Source: UBA9988 sp964574105 (GTDB lineage: Bacteria; Patescibacteriota; Minisyncoccia; Phycocordibacterales; UBA9988). From it: a DNA stretch of 30,629 nucleotides. Each line of letters opens with the position of its first letter. Position 1 is the first letter of the stretch. Shown piece after piece: positions 7,662 through 16,102 of the stretch. Where the stretch lies: assembly GCA_964574105.1 (NCBI GenBank), contig CAZNKH010000006.1:1-30629 (forward strand), read 5' to 3'. Made by a program: the position numbers and the translations under genes. The notes beneath the pieces were generated by a model, which was not told the origin of the DNA, searched no databases, and saw only the letters and a program-made list of their open reading frames with translations.

Positions 7662-9274
7662 TAGATGGTAACAGCAGAGGGGCAACGGTACTCAGTTGCT
7701 TTTAAACTCTTTAAAAGAAGCACCATTCTACTACTGTCAACGCAGAGTATACGCTTGCTTGGAAGATTTTCCCAGAGGACAAATGAGTTGCCCCATATGT
7801 CAGGAGGTCCCACACGGCAGGAAGTACTCGTCCCGAGTAGCTTACATGCATCTACAGGGTACCTTCTCCACGGACGCGAAATAATAGTAGTAGTAGCTGG
7901 ATATGTCTCTTTGAGTAATCTGCGCGCAGACCATAGCTTATGTGCAACAGATTGAGTGGAACTTGAGTTGTCGCCAAGTCTGTCAAAGAGAGAATTGAAC
8001 TGTATTGTATCCATTAATTCCTCCTTGGTAACTGAGCTCTCTGGAGCAGTGATAGTACTAGGTATCGTATCTACTCGCTCTAACACAAAGGTGGATGATG
8101 TATCAAATTCAATAACAAAATCGGAATCCATAGGGCTCGTAGTGCTAATTTGATACAGAAGTGAAATGCGTCGTAGTGTGAGTGAATCACGATCAATCCA
8201 TAAGTCTCCCCAGAGAGGCGGGAGTGTTGCAAGATCACGGTCAAACTTTTCAGGTGCAATAGATTCATCGTCTGGAAGCACTGTACGAAGTTCTTCTGTC
8301 ATAATAGTAGAAAACTTTCCCATATCTACTTGAAAACGATAGTGATAGGTGCGCTCACCACCGAATATGCTCACAGGAAGTGAATCTACAACCTTGATTG
8401 CTTGTTCTGATAATGCGCGTGTAAAGGCTTTTCTGTATACCTCACTTGAGATCTCGTATAGTGTCTCGGTATTCTCAAGATGTAGAGCGTCTGAAGATGT
8501 TTGTGCGATAGGAATTCTTATCCACTTATGTTTGATTTGAGAGAAATCAAAAGGAACCATCATCTTTGAGATATCGTCTAGGCGAGCATAGAGTGTGCTA
8601 CTTGCAAAAATAAATGAGCTCGTTGCTGATGCGCTGATATTGAACGGCGGCATAGAAAAAGATCCGAGTGGAGAAATTTCTGCCTTCCAATTGGTACTGC
8701 TTCCGGTGCGAATGTAAGAGAAAGCAAAGGGTACGCGTATATTAAAAGAACCTTTTACTTTATTTGTGAGTGTGGCGGCATTACTTGCAGTAGATACTTC
8801 ATTCTCTATGTAATTAAAGGTTCCTGTAGCATGAATGCTCCCCGCATATGACGCTTTTGTGAGTGCTGAAGAATTAGCAATGACGACTGAGAGCGCATCG
8901 TCGAGTGAAGGCTGATTTCTGTTCGGTAGATACACAAAGTACGCATAAGCGAGTCCGGCGGCAAGAAGGAGAAATGTAATGAGGAGCAGTATTGTGGTAC
9001 GCATGCGTAAGCCTTTTTTTCGTGGATTCTTTTGGCTTGTGGTCGTGATAATTGGTGAAGCTTGGATGGAGCGATCCTGCGCAGGGGTAATTGCCATAGA
9101 TTCTCCGATCATTGGCAGTATGTGCTCCTTTGATCCTGCTTGCGCCTCTGTAAATGCTTTTTGTACCTCTTCGTGCGTCCATCCTCCTTGTGTTATTAAG
9201 ACATCTGAAATTTCTTTCGGAGTCTTTCCTAAGAGTGTTTGCGTACGAATAAATTCTACTAGTTTTTGATTCAT
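7661..9274 (-). CDS. Membrane-anchored protein with N-terminal helical GW motif and large outer domain, function unknown
   Basis: A 537-residue protein I cannot assign. Residues 1-45 form a short helical module (FIRTQTLLGKTPKEI, then QGGWTHEEVQKAF), a pattern often seen at the start of CPR membrane proteins. A basic stretch (RKKGLRMR) leads into one membrane helix at about 93-113. The remainder, predicted outside, is Ser/Thr-rich and beta-strand-like. It contains a lipoprotein-carrier-like series of strands (for example SYAGSIHATGTFNY) and ends with four cysteines in the last 70 residues. It lies between murA (ATGA overlap) and mreB2 (TAATG overlap), so a role in the cell envelope is inferred. 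Confidence 0.7.
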   Translation of the reverse strand: MNQKLVEFIRTQTLLGKTPKEISDVLITQGGWTHEEVQKAFTEAQAGSKEHILPMIGESMAITPAQDRSIQASPIITTTSQKNPRKKGLRMRTTILLLITFLLLAAGLAYAYFVYLPNRNQPSLDDALSVVIANSSALTKASYAGSIHATGTFNYIENEVSTASNAATLTNKVKGSFNIRVPFAFSYIRTGSSTNWKAEISPLGSFSMPPFNISASATSSFIFASSTLYARLDDISKMMVPFDFSQIKHKWIRIPIAQTSSDALHLENTETLYEISSEVYRKAFTRALSEQAIKVVDSLPVSIFGGERTYHYRFQVDMGKFSTIMTEELRTVLPDDESIAPEKFDRDLATLPPLWGDLWIDRDSLTLRRISLLYQISTTSPMDSDFVIEFDTSSTFVLERVDTIPSTITAPESSVTKEELMDTIQFNSLFDRLGDNSSSTQSVAHKLWSARRLLKETYPATTTIISRPWRRYPVDACKLLGTSTSCRVGPPDIWGNSFVLWENLPSKRILCVDSSRMVLLLKSLKATEYRCPSAVTI

Positions 9275-10554
9275 TGTGTTTTGCGTGTAATAGAAAGCCC
9301 GAGCGCTGAGAGTCGTGTTTCGATATGCTCGTAGCCACGATCAATGTAATACACATTATGCACGAGTGAAGTTCCATGTGCAATACTCGCCGCGATAACA
9401 AATGCGAGTCCAGCACGAATATCCGGACTCTCTAACTCGCGAGCACGCAGTGGTCGAGGTCCTCGCACTAAGGCTTGATGCGGATTAAAAATGCTAATGT
9501 CTGCCTCCATACGAACCAACTCCTCGGTATAGTTCAATCGATTTTCAAATACTGTCTCAAATACAGTCCCCTCCCCATTTGCCTGCGTAAGAAAAACGAG
9601 CATCGGTGCTTGTAGATCGGTAGGGAATCCAGGATACTCGTGTGTTTTGATATTTACTGATGTGTAAGTACCGGGACGAGCAGACACTTCTATAAAGTTC
9701 TCTCCTATGATGAGCGGCACTCCCGCACGGATGAGCTCATAGCTGAGCGCGCGGATGTGCTCAGGAATAATATTCAAGATCCTCACCTTTTTTCCTGCAA
9801 GCGCCGCAAGAATGAGAAAACTTCCCGCTTCAATACGGTCTGGGATGCAGTGATATTCAGTGCTCGCTGTGAGTAGCGATCCTCCTTTCACTTGTATTGT
9901 CGAAGATCCGGCACCTTTAATGAGCGCGCCGTTAGCACATAAAAATTCTGCAATGCTAACGATTTCAGGCTCCGTCGCTGCGTTATGAATTACGGTGGTT
10001 CCATCAGCAATACTCGCTGCTATCATAAGTGCCTCTGTCCCTGTAACACTCTGCTGTCTAAAAAAAATTTCTGCTCCGTGCAGCCCTGTTGGAGCACTTA
10101 TGCAATATGATCCATTTTCTACTGTGGTTTTGGCTCCCATTCGTTCGTATGCTTCTAAAAACATATCAATGGGTCGTGGTCCAATTACGCAGCCGCCAGG
10201 ATGTGGAAAACGAACCTCTTTAAAACGAGCAAGGAGAGGACCAGTAAAGATAACTGAAGCGCGCATTCTTTTTGCGATCTCTCCGGTGAGATCAGCATGA
10301 ATTGTATCGGGGATAGAAACGCGGAGCGTGCCTTCCGCCATTGAGTCAACCTGTCCTCCGATCCCTTGGATCATCTCTTTTGTTCGATAGATATCCTCAA
10401 TGGACGGCATACCGGTGAGAGTCACTGGTGAGGAAAAAAGGACAGTACTCGCAAGTGCCGGAAGTGCCGCATTTTTTGCTCCAGAAACACAAATCTCTCC
10501 TTCAAGTTTTGCCGCTCCTCCTAAGCCTTGTATTTCAAACATTTCTTTCTTCAT
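9271..10554 (-). CDS. murA: UDP-N-acetylglucosamine 1-carboxyvinyltransferase (MurA)
   Basis: MurA transfers enolpyruvate from PEP to UDP-GlcNAc, the first committed step of peptidoglycan synthesis. The protein has 427 residues from the ATG at 10554. K27-N28 (SGAKNAA) and the active-site loop HPGGCVIGPRP with C122 match E. coli K22/N23/C115, so fosfomycin sensitivity is expected. Family patterns YPGFPTDLQAP and a C-terminal RGYE (in DRGYEHIE) are present. I chose 10554 over GTG codons further up because a promoter (GTGACA-17-TACAAT) ends six bases before it, making a leaderless message. It heads the leftward envelope operon and is divergent from priA. Confidence 0.95.
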   Translation of the reverse strand: MKKEMFEIQGLGGAAKLEGEICVSGAKNAALPALASTVLFSSPVTLTGMPSIEDIYRTKEMIQGIGGQVDSMAEGTLRVSIPDTIHADLTGEIAKRMRASVIFTGPLLARFKEVRFPHPGGCVIGPRPIDMFLEAYERMGAKTTVENGSYCISAPTGLHGAEIFFRQQSVTGTEALMIAASIADGTTVIHNAATEPEIVSIAEFLCANGALIKGAGSSTIQVKGGSLLTASTEYHCIPDRIEAGSFLILAALAGKKVRILNIIPEHIRALSYELIRAGVPLIIGENFIEVSARPGTYTSVNIKTHEYPGFPTDLQAPMLVFLTQANGEGTVFETVFENRLNYTEELVRMEADISIFNPHQALVRGPRPLRARELESPDIRAGLAFVIAASIAHGTSLVHNVYYIDRGYEHIETRLSALGLSITRKTQ

Positions 10555-10560
10555 ATAGGT

Positions 10561-10589
10561 ATTGTAATCCACCACCTTTAACTTGTCAC
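10561..10589 (-). promoter_or_regulatory. murA promoter, predicted leaderless
   Basis: Minus strand GTGACA (10584-10589), 17-base spacer, TACAAT (10561-10566), then six bases and the murA ATG. Transcription would start at or next to the A of the ATG. It shares the short divergent region with the priA promoter. Confidence 0.65.
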
Positions 10590-10596
10590 TGAGCTC

Positions 10597-10624
10597 TTGC
10601 CACAGAGGCTCGGGTACTTATACT
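10597..10624 (+). promoter_or_regulatory. priA promoter, predicted leaderless
   Basis: Plus strand TTGCCA (10597-10602), 16-base spacer, TATACT (10619-10624), then GTAGCG and the ATG at 10631. The predicted start of transcription coincides with the ATG. This decides the priA start against an upstream in-frame start. Confidence 0.7.
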
Positions 10625-10630
10625 GTAGCG

Positions 10631-12523
10631 ATGAACTTGGTCACGGTTATCCCCTTATCGCGAGGTGTATTTGCTGAAGAGCTCTCATATTACTCTGCGA
10701 AAACAGTTTCTGAGGGTGATTTGGTGGAAATCAGTATCCGTGGGAAAAAACATAAAGCCTTAGTTATTGCACATACTCCGCTTACTATCCACAAAGCGGA
10801 ACTTAAAGCATCCCGTTATTCGCTTAAAAAGATTGAAAAAGTACTCCACCCACTCTTTATGTCCCCACAGTTTCTTGCCGCAGCAAGAAAAACAGCGAGG
10901 TATTATGCGGCCCCAATCTCTACAACACTCTCAGCTCTTCTACCAAAATCCTTACTTGACGCACATATAGCACTCCCCCCAATAAATATACGGGAATCAG
11001 GCGTCCGTCCAGAAAAGTATCTGATATCTGACACTACTGAAGAACGATTTTCGTTATACAAAAAACTTGTGCGTGAATCCTTTGTTGGGCGTCGTTCTGT
11101 CCTTATTATTGAACCAACCCGAGAAGATGTTTTGGTGGTGGAGAGTATTTTAGGAAGAGGCATTGGTAATTCCGTACGCATAATAAGTGGAGAAACAACA
11201 AAAACAGAAATCAAAAAGATCAGCACTGAGCTCATTGGGGATACTCCCCTACTTATTATCGGGACCGCAGCTGCACTGGCGCTCTCTGGAGGATCTATAG
11301 AGACAATAATTATTGATAGAGAGAACACTCCTTCCTACAAAATGCTTGTGCGCCCATTCATTGATGCGCGACGCTTTGCAGAGTACTTAGCAGATGAGAG
11401 CCTCTTTCGTCTGATTATTGGGGATTCTGTCTTGCGAACGGAGACGATGACACGCTTAGAAAAAGGAGAATTTGTGCCACTTGTCTCTATAAAAACACGC
11501 ATTCCTTCTCGCGCAAATATCCACCTCGTTAATATGCGAGAAGAAGAGCGTGAAGCGGTAAAAAAGAAAAAAGCGGGAAAGGCTATTGGAACAAGCCTCA
11601 CAAAACTTATTACAGAAACAATTAAGAAAGAGGGAAATGTGGTACTTTTTGGAGCACGGAGAGGCACTGCACCATCAACAGTATGCAGTGATTGTGGAGA
11701 GACAGTACGCTGTACCCGTTGTGATAATCCGGCAGTACTCCACTCAGTGAATGACGCATACCTTTACACATGTCATCGTTGTGGACATACAGAAGAACCG
11801 CCAGACGGATGCAAAAAGTGCGGGAGTTGGCGTCTCACGATGCTCGGTGTTGGGACAGAGAAAACATATGAGGAAGCGCGGGAGTTGTTTCCCAACACAA
11901 AACTTTTTTGTGTAGACAGTGATAATGCGCGCAGTCGTACTAGTGCACGAGAACGGATCACGGAGTTCTATGCTACACGAGGATCCATCCTAATTGGAAC
12001 TGAGATGATACTTCCTTTTCTCGTTCGACCCGTCGATTTGGTAGCTGTGGTCTCGATAGATACACTGCTTGTGATTCCTGACTTTCGCATTGGAGAACGA
12101 TTGTTTGTACTCCTCAATCGACTTCGGGAACAAGCGATGGAACATTTCTTTATCCAGACACGAGATCCAGAATCAGTGATACTTCTCTATGCGAGTCGCG
12201 GACAGCTTGCAGAATTCCATCGTGCTGAAGCTGAAGTACGAAAAATACTCCTTTACCCACCTTTCTCCGTTCTCATTAAGATCAGTCGCTCTGGTAAACA
12301 GAACGCTGTTTTAGATGATATTGAGGCGCTCTCTACCGAACTGCGTGAATGGAGTCCAGCGATCTATGCCTCCCCCAAAACATCAGGGATGCATGGATCT
12401 ACCACGATGCACATACTCCTTAGACTTGCACCTGAACGATGGCCACATGAACGGCTTATACATATCCTTAAGGAACTCTCCCCCCGTTTTTTAGTTGATA
12501 TTGACCCTCTGAATATTCTATAA
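10631..12523 (+). CDS. priA: PriA-like primosomal protein N' with lost helicase motifs
   Basis: PriA normally recognises stalled forks and reloads the replicative helicase. The 630-residue protein keeps the N-terminal DNA-binding region, the eight-cysteine zinc module (CxxC pairs at about 352-400: CSDC, CTRC, CHRC, CKKC) and the helicase C-terminal fold (GTEKTYEEA, then ILIGTEMIL, then PDFRIGERLF). ATPase motifs are gone: no GxGKT loop is seen before the LIIEPTREDVL strand, the DEEH box reads DREN (IIDRENTPSYK), and the final arginine-finger motif QVAGRAGR reads RLREQAME. It is therefore predicted to bind DNA and partners but not to unwind DNA. It is followed by def and fmt. Confidence 0.85.
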   Translation: MNLVTVIPLSRGVFAEELSYYSAKTVSEGDLVEISIRGKKHKALVIAHTPLTIHKAELKASRYSLKKIEKVLHPLFMSPQFLAAARKTARYYAAPISTTLSALLPKSLLDAHIALPPINIRESGVRPEKYLISDTTEERFSLYKKLVRESFVGRRSVLIIEPTREDVLVVESILGRGIGNSVRIISGETTKTEIKKISTELIGDTPLLIIGTAAALALSGGSIETIIIDRENTPSYKMLVRPFIDARRFAEYLADESLFRLIIGDSVLRTETMTRLEKGEFVPLVSIKTRIPSRANIHLVNMREEEREAVKKKKAGKAIGTSLTKLITETIKKEGNVVLFGARRGTAPSTVCSDCGETVRCTRCDNPAVLHSVNDAYLYTCHRCGHTEEPPDGCKKCGSWRLTMLGVGTEKTYEEARELFPNTKLFCVDSDNARSRTSARERITEFYATRGSILIGTEMILPFLVRPVDLVAVVSIDTLLVIPDFRIGERLFVLLNRLREQAMEHFFIQTRDPESVILLYASRGQLAEFHRAEAEVRKILLYPPFSVLIKISRSGKQNAVLDDIEALSTELREWSPAIYASPKTSGMHGSTTMHILLRLAPERWPHERLIHILKELSPRFLVDIDPLNIL

Positions 12524-12524
12524 T
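12495..12524 (+). promoter_or_regulatory. def promoter overlapping the priA stop codon, predicted leaderless
   Basis: TTGATA (12495-12500), 18-base spacer and a perfect TATAAT (12519-12524), then CTAATA and the def ATG at 12531. The TAA stop of priA (12521-12523) lies inside the -10 hexamer. Transcription should start at the ATG. Confidence 0.7.
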
Positions 12525-12530
12525 CTAATA

Positions 12531-12997
12531 ATGATTACTATTGTTGAGCGGGAGCATCCAGTGCTCCGCGCAAACGCGAAACCGGTACCATCGAAGCTTT
12601 TTGGGACAAAAAAGCTTCGCACCATTATAAAAGATATGCAGGAAGCACTCGCCTCTCAAGATGACGGTGTCGCCCTTGCCGCCCCACAGATTGGGCTCCC
12701 CTTGCAAATCTTTGTCGTTGCACCGAGTGTCTTTGAAGGTGAAAAAAGTAAGGATGTTCGTACTGTATACATTAATCCCACATTTGTCCGCCTTNNNNNN
12801 NNNNGGAAGTAAGACGAAGTACGAACGCAACGATAGAGGCGTATGACGAAGAGGGACAGCACTTCACTCGTGGAGCTGGTGGTTTACTTGCACAAATCTT
12901 TCAACACGAAGTGGATCACTTGCACGGAAAATTGTTTATCGACACCGCAAAAAACCTCCGCGAGATCCCCCCAGATATGCTTATTAATAATGATTAA
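12531..12997 (+). CDS. def: Peptide deformylase, interrupted by an assembly gap
   Basis: Deformylase removes the N-formyl group from new proteins. The N-terminal part reads to base 12794 and contains motif 1 (GVALAAPQIG). Ten N follow (12795-12804). The C-terminal part resumes at 12806 in a different frame relative to the first part, with ARRS-like EVRRSTNATIEAY, the metal motif QHEVDHLHG (two His and the catalytic Glu) and the stop at 12995-12997. The missing stretch must contain motif 2 (EGCLS, the cysteine metal ligand), so ten N is a placeholder and not the true length. The apparent frameshift is an assembly effect. The gene overlaps fmt by eight bases. Confidence 0.9.
12795..12804. other. 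Scaffold gap (run of ten N) inside def
   Basis: Ten undetermined bases. Comparison with the deformylase family shows that the segment with the EGCLS motif is missing, probably a few tens of bases, so the true gap is longer than ten. Confidence 0.99.
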
Positions 12998-13835
12998 GTA
13001 CGGTTTTTTTGGAACGGATGATTTTTCTGAGCTCGTACTTGAAGAGCTCGTTTATGCTGGATATCCACCTTCTCTTATAGTTACTATGCCCGACTCACGC
13101 GCAGGAAGAAAGCAGAGCCTACAGTCTCCATCAATAAAGGGGTGGGGAGAAGCGCATGCGGTACCAGTACTTCAACCAGAAAAGTTAAAAATAATCCCGG
13201 CGGAACTACTTGAGGAAGCTTGGGATTTTTTCATCGTTGCCTCATATGGGAAGATGATCCCAGAGAAAATCATCTCTCTCCCCCGTTACGGGACGCTCAA
13301 TGTGCACCCATCGCTCCTTCCGCTTCATCGCGGCGCCTCTCCGATAGAATCGACTATTTTAAATGGAGATTCTGTTGGAGGTGTCTCCATTATGCTGATT
13401 GACAGAGAGATGGATCACGGCCCACTCCTCGCGCGCAAGGAAGTGCCTCTTCATGGAGATGAGTGGTATCCTGATCTTGCAGAACTCCTTGCAAGAGAGG
13501 GAGGAAAACTTCTTGCGCAAGTACTCCCCTCAATCGTAGATGGATCGCTTAAGACACGAGAGCAGGACCACGCAAAAGCAACCTACACCTCGCTAATAAA
13601 AAAAGAGGATGGTTTACTGGACTTACACGGTGACCCCAAATTAAATTTTCAAAAAATACGCGCGTACGAACCGTGGCCTCGGACATTTTTTAAGGTAAAG
13701 CATAAGGGTAAAGAGATACGCGTGATTATCACTAAGGCAATCTTAGAGAAAGGCGTACTCACCATTCTTAGTGTCATCCCTGAAGGAGGACATGAAATGT
13801 CCTATCAAGATTTTGTACGAGGTTACGCGCGGTAG
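12990..13835 (+). CDS. fmt: Methionyl-tRNA formyltransferase
   Basis: Transfers a formyl group from 10-formyl-tetrahydrofolate to Met-tRNAi. The start is ATG 12990 (MIKYGFFGTDDFSE), overlapping the def end; longer in-frame readings upstream merely run through def in another frame. The catalytic triad is visible: Asn and His in LNVHPSLLPLHRGASPI and Asp in REMDHGPLL. The C-terminal tRNA-binding part is recognisable (SLIKKEDGLLDL, then IRAYEPWPRTFF) but short, giving 281 residues against about 315 in E. coli. It forms the functional pair with def. Its end overlaps the convergent hibernation-factor gene by 13 bases. Confidence 0.95.
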   Translation: MIKYGFFGTDDFSELVLEELVYAGYPPSLIVTMPDSRAGRKQSLQSPSIKGWGEAHAVPVLQPEKLKIIPAELLEEAWDFFIVASYGKMIPEKIISLPRYGTLNVHPSLLPLHRGASPIESTILNGDSVGGVSIMLIDREMDHGPLLARKEVPLHGDEWYPDLAELLAREGGKLLAQVLPSIVDGSLKTREQDHAKATYTSLIKKEDGLLDLHGDPKLNFQKIRAYEPWPRTFFKVKHKGKEIRVIITKAILEKGVLTILSVIPEGGHEMSYQDFVRGYAR

Positions 13836-14188
13836 AATCGCTGAAACATCTCTTTCACTTTTCTTCCGCCTCGACGGACCAAGTTCCCCCGTTTTTCTTT
13901 TTCTGTGGTAATCATCCGTTCAAGTTCCGCTTGTACAATATCAATTGCCGCATAAAGATTCTCTCCTGTCTCGTCACTATAAAAACTTTTTCCATCTGCA
14001 AATAATTCTACCTCTACAGTAAAAACCTCACCATCACGGTGATGTGCTGTCTCTTTACCAAGTATCACCGACGCGCGGAGATCATCTACTCTCCGCAAAA
14101 ATCGCGAGAGTGCAGAGAGTTTCCTCTCGGCATAGTCGCGTATTGCTTCCGTAATCTCCATCCCTCGAGCAGAAATATCAATGTGCAT
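13823..14188 (-). CDS. raiA: Ribosome hibernation/interface protein (short HPF/RaiA type)
   Basis: A 121-residue member of the sigma54-modulation/S30EA family that binds the 30S decoding centre and silences idle ribosomes. The family patterns are ISARGMEITEAIRDYAERKLSAL at the start and DGKSFYSDETGENLYAAID in the middle. The C-terminal tail is basic (KEKRGNLVRRGGRKVKEM) and lacks the dimerisation domain of long HPF. It ends convergently into fmt with a 13-base overlap. No Shine-Dalgarno is evident before its ATG. Confidence 0.92.
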   Translation of the reverse strand: MHIDISARGMEITEAIRDYAERKLSALSRFLRRVDDLRASVILGKETAHHRDGEVFTVEVELFADGKSFYSDETGENLYAAIDIVQAELERMITTEKEKRGNLVRRGGRKVKEMFQRFYRA

Positions 14189-14203
14189 AGAAGATAAAAT
14201 GCA

Positions 14204-14431
14204 CTAATAATCTAATTCTACAGAAATAATCTTCCCCGGTCTATGGTGCCCACTCACAATACGAACTTTTCCCTTCACTATATGATAATGCTGTGCAACA
14301 AGCTCTCGCACTCGCTCATTGGCAAGGTTGCGCTCTGCCGGTACTCGTACCGAAATCGCAAAACTATCGAGTCCCTCCTTAGTGACAACGTCTCGCTTAG
14401 CCCCCGAGGTGACAAAGACACGGATGTACAT
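14204..14431 (-). CDS. DUF167 (YggU/UPF0235) family protein
   Basis: A 75-residue protein with the DUF167 pattern: VFVTSGAKRD at the start, the basic AERNLANERVRELVAQHY helix (equivalent of the GKAN motif, here RNLAN), and VRIVSGHHRPGKIISV at the end. The molecular function of this family is unknown. I chose ATG 14431 because the family begins at this point; an upstream GTG would add eight residues. It lies between the SIMPL gene and the hibernation factor in one leftward cluster. Confidence 0.8.
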   Translation of the reverse strand: MYIRVFVTSGAKRDVVTKEGLDSFAISVRVPAERNLANERVRELVAQHYHIVKGKVRIVSGHHRPGKIISVELDY

Positions 14432-14479
14432 AGCGAAGTATTTACAAAACTCCACTTTGAGAAAAAGGGTTTTGAGCAG

Positions 14480-15244
14480 CTAGCGGAGCGAGAAAGAGAC
14501 TCGCACGACTGCGGTTACTTTTTTCTCAAGTGACGAGGTATCGTAGACACCGTAATCAGAAATCTCTGTAGAATTTTTTGCCGCAACTTGGAAGACGCCC
14601 ATAGATGCATTCTGTAGCTTACCTAAAGATGCGTTGGTAGACTTGGCAATCTCAGTAGCACGCTTTTGTGCGTTGTTGGTTGCCTCAGAGAGTAGCTCTA
14701 CACGAAGGTCAGCGAGCTTGTTGTAGTAGTACTCCAGACTTTGACTAGAGAAGATGAGTCCTCCCGCAATGAAGCGATCAGGGAGCTCCTGCGCCAGCGC
14801 CTGAATAGCATCCACATTGCTTGACTCAACAATAATCTTTTGTGAGAGACCGTATCCAGTGATGGATCCGCAGGACTGGTTGCCGTAGCGATCGTACATA
14901 ACATTATTTTGACTGGCACAAAGTGGGGTCACTACCACTGCATCAATTCGGAGTTCACTCTCTTGCACTCCTGCGTCAGAGAATGCTTTTTTCACCGTCG
15001 CAAGATCAGTGCTCAATCTTGCACTTGCAGACTTCAAATCACTAATACCTGCGTTACGACTGATAGTACTCGTCCATTTGATAGTATCTGAAGTAACCAC
15101 TCGCTCCGCAGAGCCGGTGACCGAAATGACATTGGAAAGCGCACGGACTTTGTAGATTGTCTGCGATACCACGATGGTACCAAGGATGAGTGCGACACCG
15201 AGCACTGACGCGGCGGCAATGAGCGGACTATGTTTTGTATCCAT
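14480..15244 (-). CDS. SIMPL-domain (DUF541) membrane-anchored protein
   Basis: A 254-residue protein with one N-terminal membrane segment (about 9-28) and a SIMPL domain outside: VISVTGSAERVVTSDTIKW, an ELRIDAVVVTP strand, GYGLSQKIIVES, and LLSEATNNAQKRATEIAKS. The family forms oligomeric periplasmic or surface proteins (BP26 type); its role here is unknown. A pair of cysteines (LCASQ, SCGS) lies in the middle. TATTAT ends six bases before the ATG, suggesting a leaderless message, although no good -35 is seen because the terminator T tract of the upstream gene occupies that position. Confidence 0.85.
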   Translation of the reverse strand: MDTKHSPLIAAASVLGVALILGTIVVSQTIYKVRALSNVISVTGSAERVVTSDTIKWTSTISRNAGISDLKSASARLSTDLATVKKAFSDAGVQESELRIDAVVVTPLCASQNNVMYDRYGNQSCGSITGYGLSQKIIVESSNVDAIQALAQELPDRFIAGGLIFSSQSLEYYYNKLADLRVELLSEATNNAQKRATEIAKSTNASLGKLQNASMGVFQVAAKNSTEISDYGVYDTSSLEKKVTAVVRVSFSLR

Positions 15245-15264
15245 AATGGTATAATAACACAGAT

Positions 15265-15299
15265 ATAAAAAAAGAAAAAGAGACGCGGTGTGCGTCTCT
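15265..15299 (-). terminator. Rho-independent terminator after the receiver-like gene
   Basis: Minus strand stem AGAGACGC/GCGTCTCT (15279-15299) with a 5-base loop, followed by a 14-base T-rich tract. It separates the receiver-like gene from the SIMPL gene. Confidence 0.88.
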
Positions 15300-15306
15300 G
15301 TAGATA

Positions 15307-15717
15307 TCAGGTAACAAAAGGAAAAGTCTTTTTTAGCTCAGAGGGAGTAGATCCCTTTAAAAGCGCCCCAAGCACTTGGCTTAATCCCTTGAAAGGGTAT
15401 CGTAGATCCTCACTATTCGTGGGCTTATGGATGATTCCATCCAAGAGAGATGGCTCATTTGGAGGTGTAACTGTATACGCATACACCTGCGACTTTGGAC
15501 TAATAGTTTTTACCTCATCTGCGATTCTATGGGCATCGAGATTCGTTCCTGCGTAATGACAAGTGACAACGAGACAGTTACCCTTCCATAGAGAGACGAG
15601 ATTGAGCACTCGGATAGGATCAATAGTCTCAGAAATGGAGGCAGTTATGTTCTCGGGTAGATTTTTTAAAAGTAGGTTGAGATAGATCTGATCTTTTTGC
15701 AGTAACACAATTATCAT
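15307..15717 (-). CDS. Degenerate response-regulator receiver-like protein
   Basis: A 136-residue protein with the alternating strand-helix pattern of CheY-like receivers: strand 1 MIIVLLQKD, strand 3 NCLVVTCHYAG, strand 4 QVYAYT and strand 5 GIIHKP. The conserved Thr (strand 4) and Lys-Pro (strand 5) are in place, but the phospho-accepting Asp at the end of strand 3 is missing (VVTCH) and the acidic pair after strand 1 is not clear. It is therefore predicted not to be phosphorylated in the usual way. There is no output domain and no histidine kinase nearby. A GAGGAG ribosome binding site precedes the ATG and a strong promoter lies upstream. The receiver assignment rests on pattern only. Confidence 0.55.
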   Translation of the reverse strand: MIIVLLQKDQIYLNLLLKNLPENITASISETIDPIRVLNLVSLWKGNCLVVTCHYAGTNLDAHRIADEVKTISPKSQVYAYTVTPPNEPSLLDGIIHKPTNSEDLRYPFKGLSQVLGALLKGSTPSELKKTFPFVT

Positions 15718-15764
15718 TAGAGTCTCCTCTTTCTCAAGTGAGCTATGTAAAGAGCGTTTCTTCT

Positions 15765-15793
15765 ATTGTAACACTTCACTCAAACAAGGTCAA
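15765..15793 (-). promoter_or_regulatory. Promoter of the receiver-like gene
   Basis: Minus strand TTGACC (15788-15793), 17-base spacer, TACAAT (15765-15770). It overlaps the last codons and stop (15776-15778) of the small membrane protein gene. The leader is about 40 bases with a GAGGAG Shine-Dalgarno. Confidence 0.78.
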
Positions 15794-16096
15794 GCGTTTG
15801 GTAAATATCTTATAGATATTTTCCATAATATCTCCTCCTGCGTACCCAAGCACCGCGGCAATAGCGGGAGTAAAAGGTATAGGTCCTAGAATAAAACTGC
15901 GGAGATCATAAAAGACCCACACCGTCAAATAACCGATCACGCCCGTTGCAATAACAGTCGCAAGGAAGTAAACGAGAGAAAATGTCTGTGACTTTTTTGC
16001 AGCATTGCGTACCTTAATGTATCCAACAACAGCGCGAAGCATCCCCCCAGTGAGCCCGGCAATCAAGAGAGGATATTCTACAGAGGAAAAGTTCAT
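15776..16096 (-). CDS. Small holin-like multi-pass membrane protein
   Basis: A 106-residue protein with three hydrophobic segments (about 9-26, 42-62 and 72-88) separated by a basic loop (KVRNAAKKSQ). The C-terminal part, IAAVLGYAGGDIMENIYKIF, resembles phage holin-like and related small membrane proteins. I cannot assign a function. A 17-bp perfect palindrome lies just upstream of its ATG. The gene is preceded by the terminator of the Cys/His protein and followed, with overlap, by the promoter of the receiver-like gene. Confidence 0.6.
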   Translation of the reverse strand: MNFSSVEYPLLIAGLTGGMLRAVVGYIKVRNAAKKSQTFSLVYFLATVIATGVIGYLTVWVFYDLRSFILGPIPFTPAIAAVLGYAGGDIMENIYKIFTKRLTLFE

Positions 16097-16102
16097 ACAA
16101 TG

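Noticed and set aside
12843..12989. Long N-terminal extension of fmt
   Set aside because: This stretch is the C-terminal part of def in another frame (QHEVDH motif); Fmt homology begins at 12990.
12531..12997. Frameshifted def pseudogene
   Set aside because: The frame change falls on the run of ten N, and the missing sequence is the conserved EGCLS region, so it is an assembly gap.
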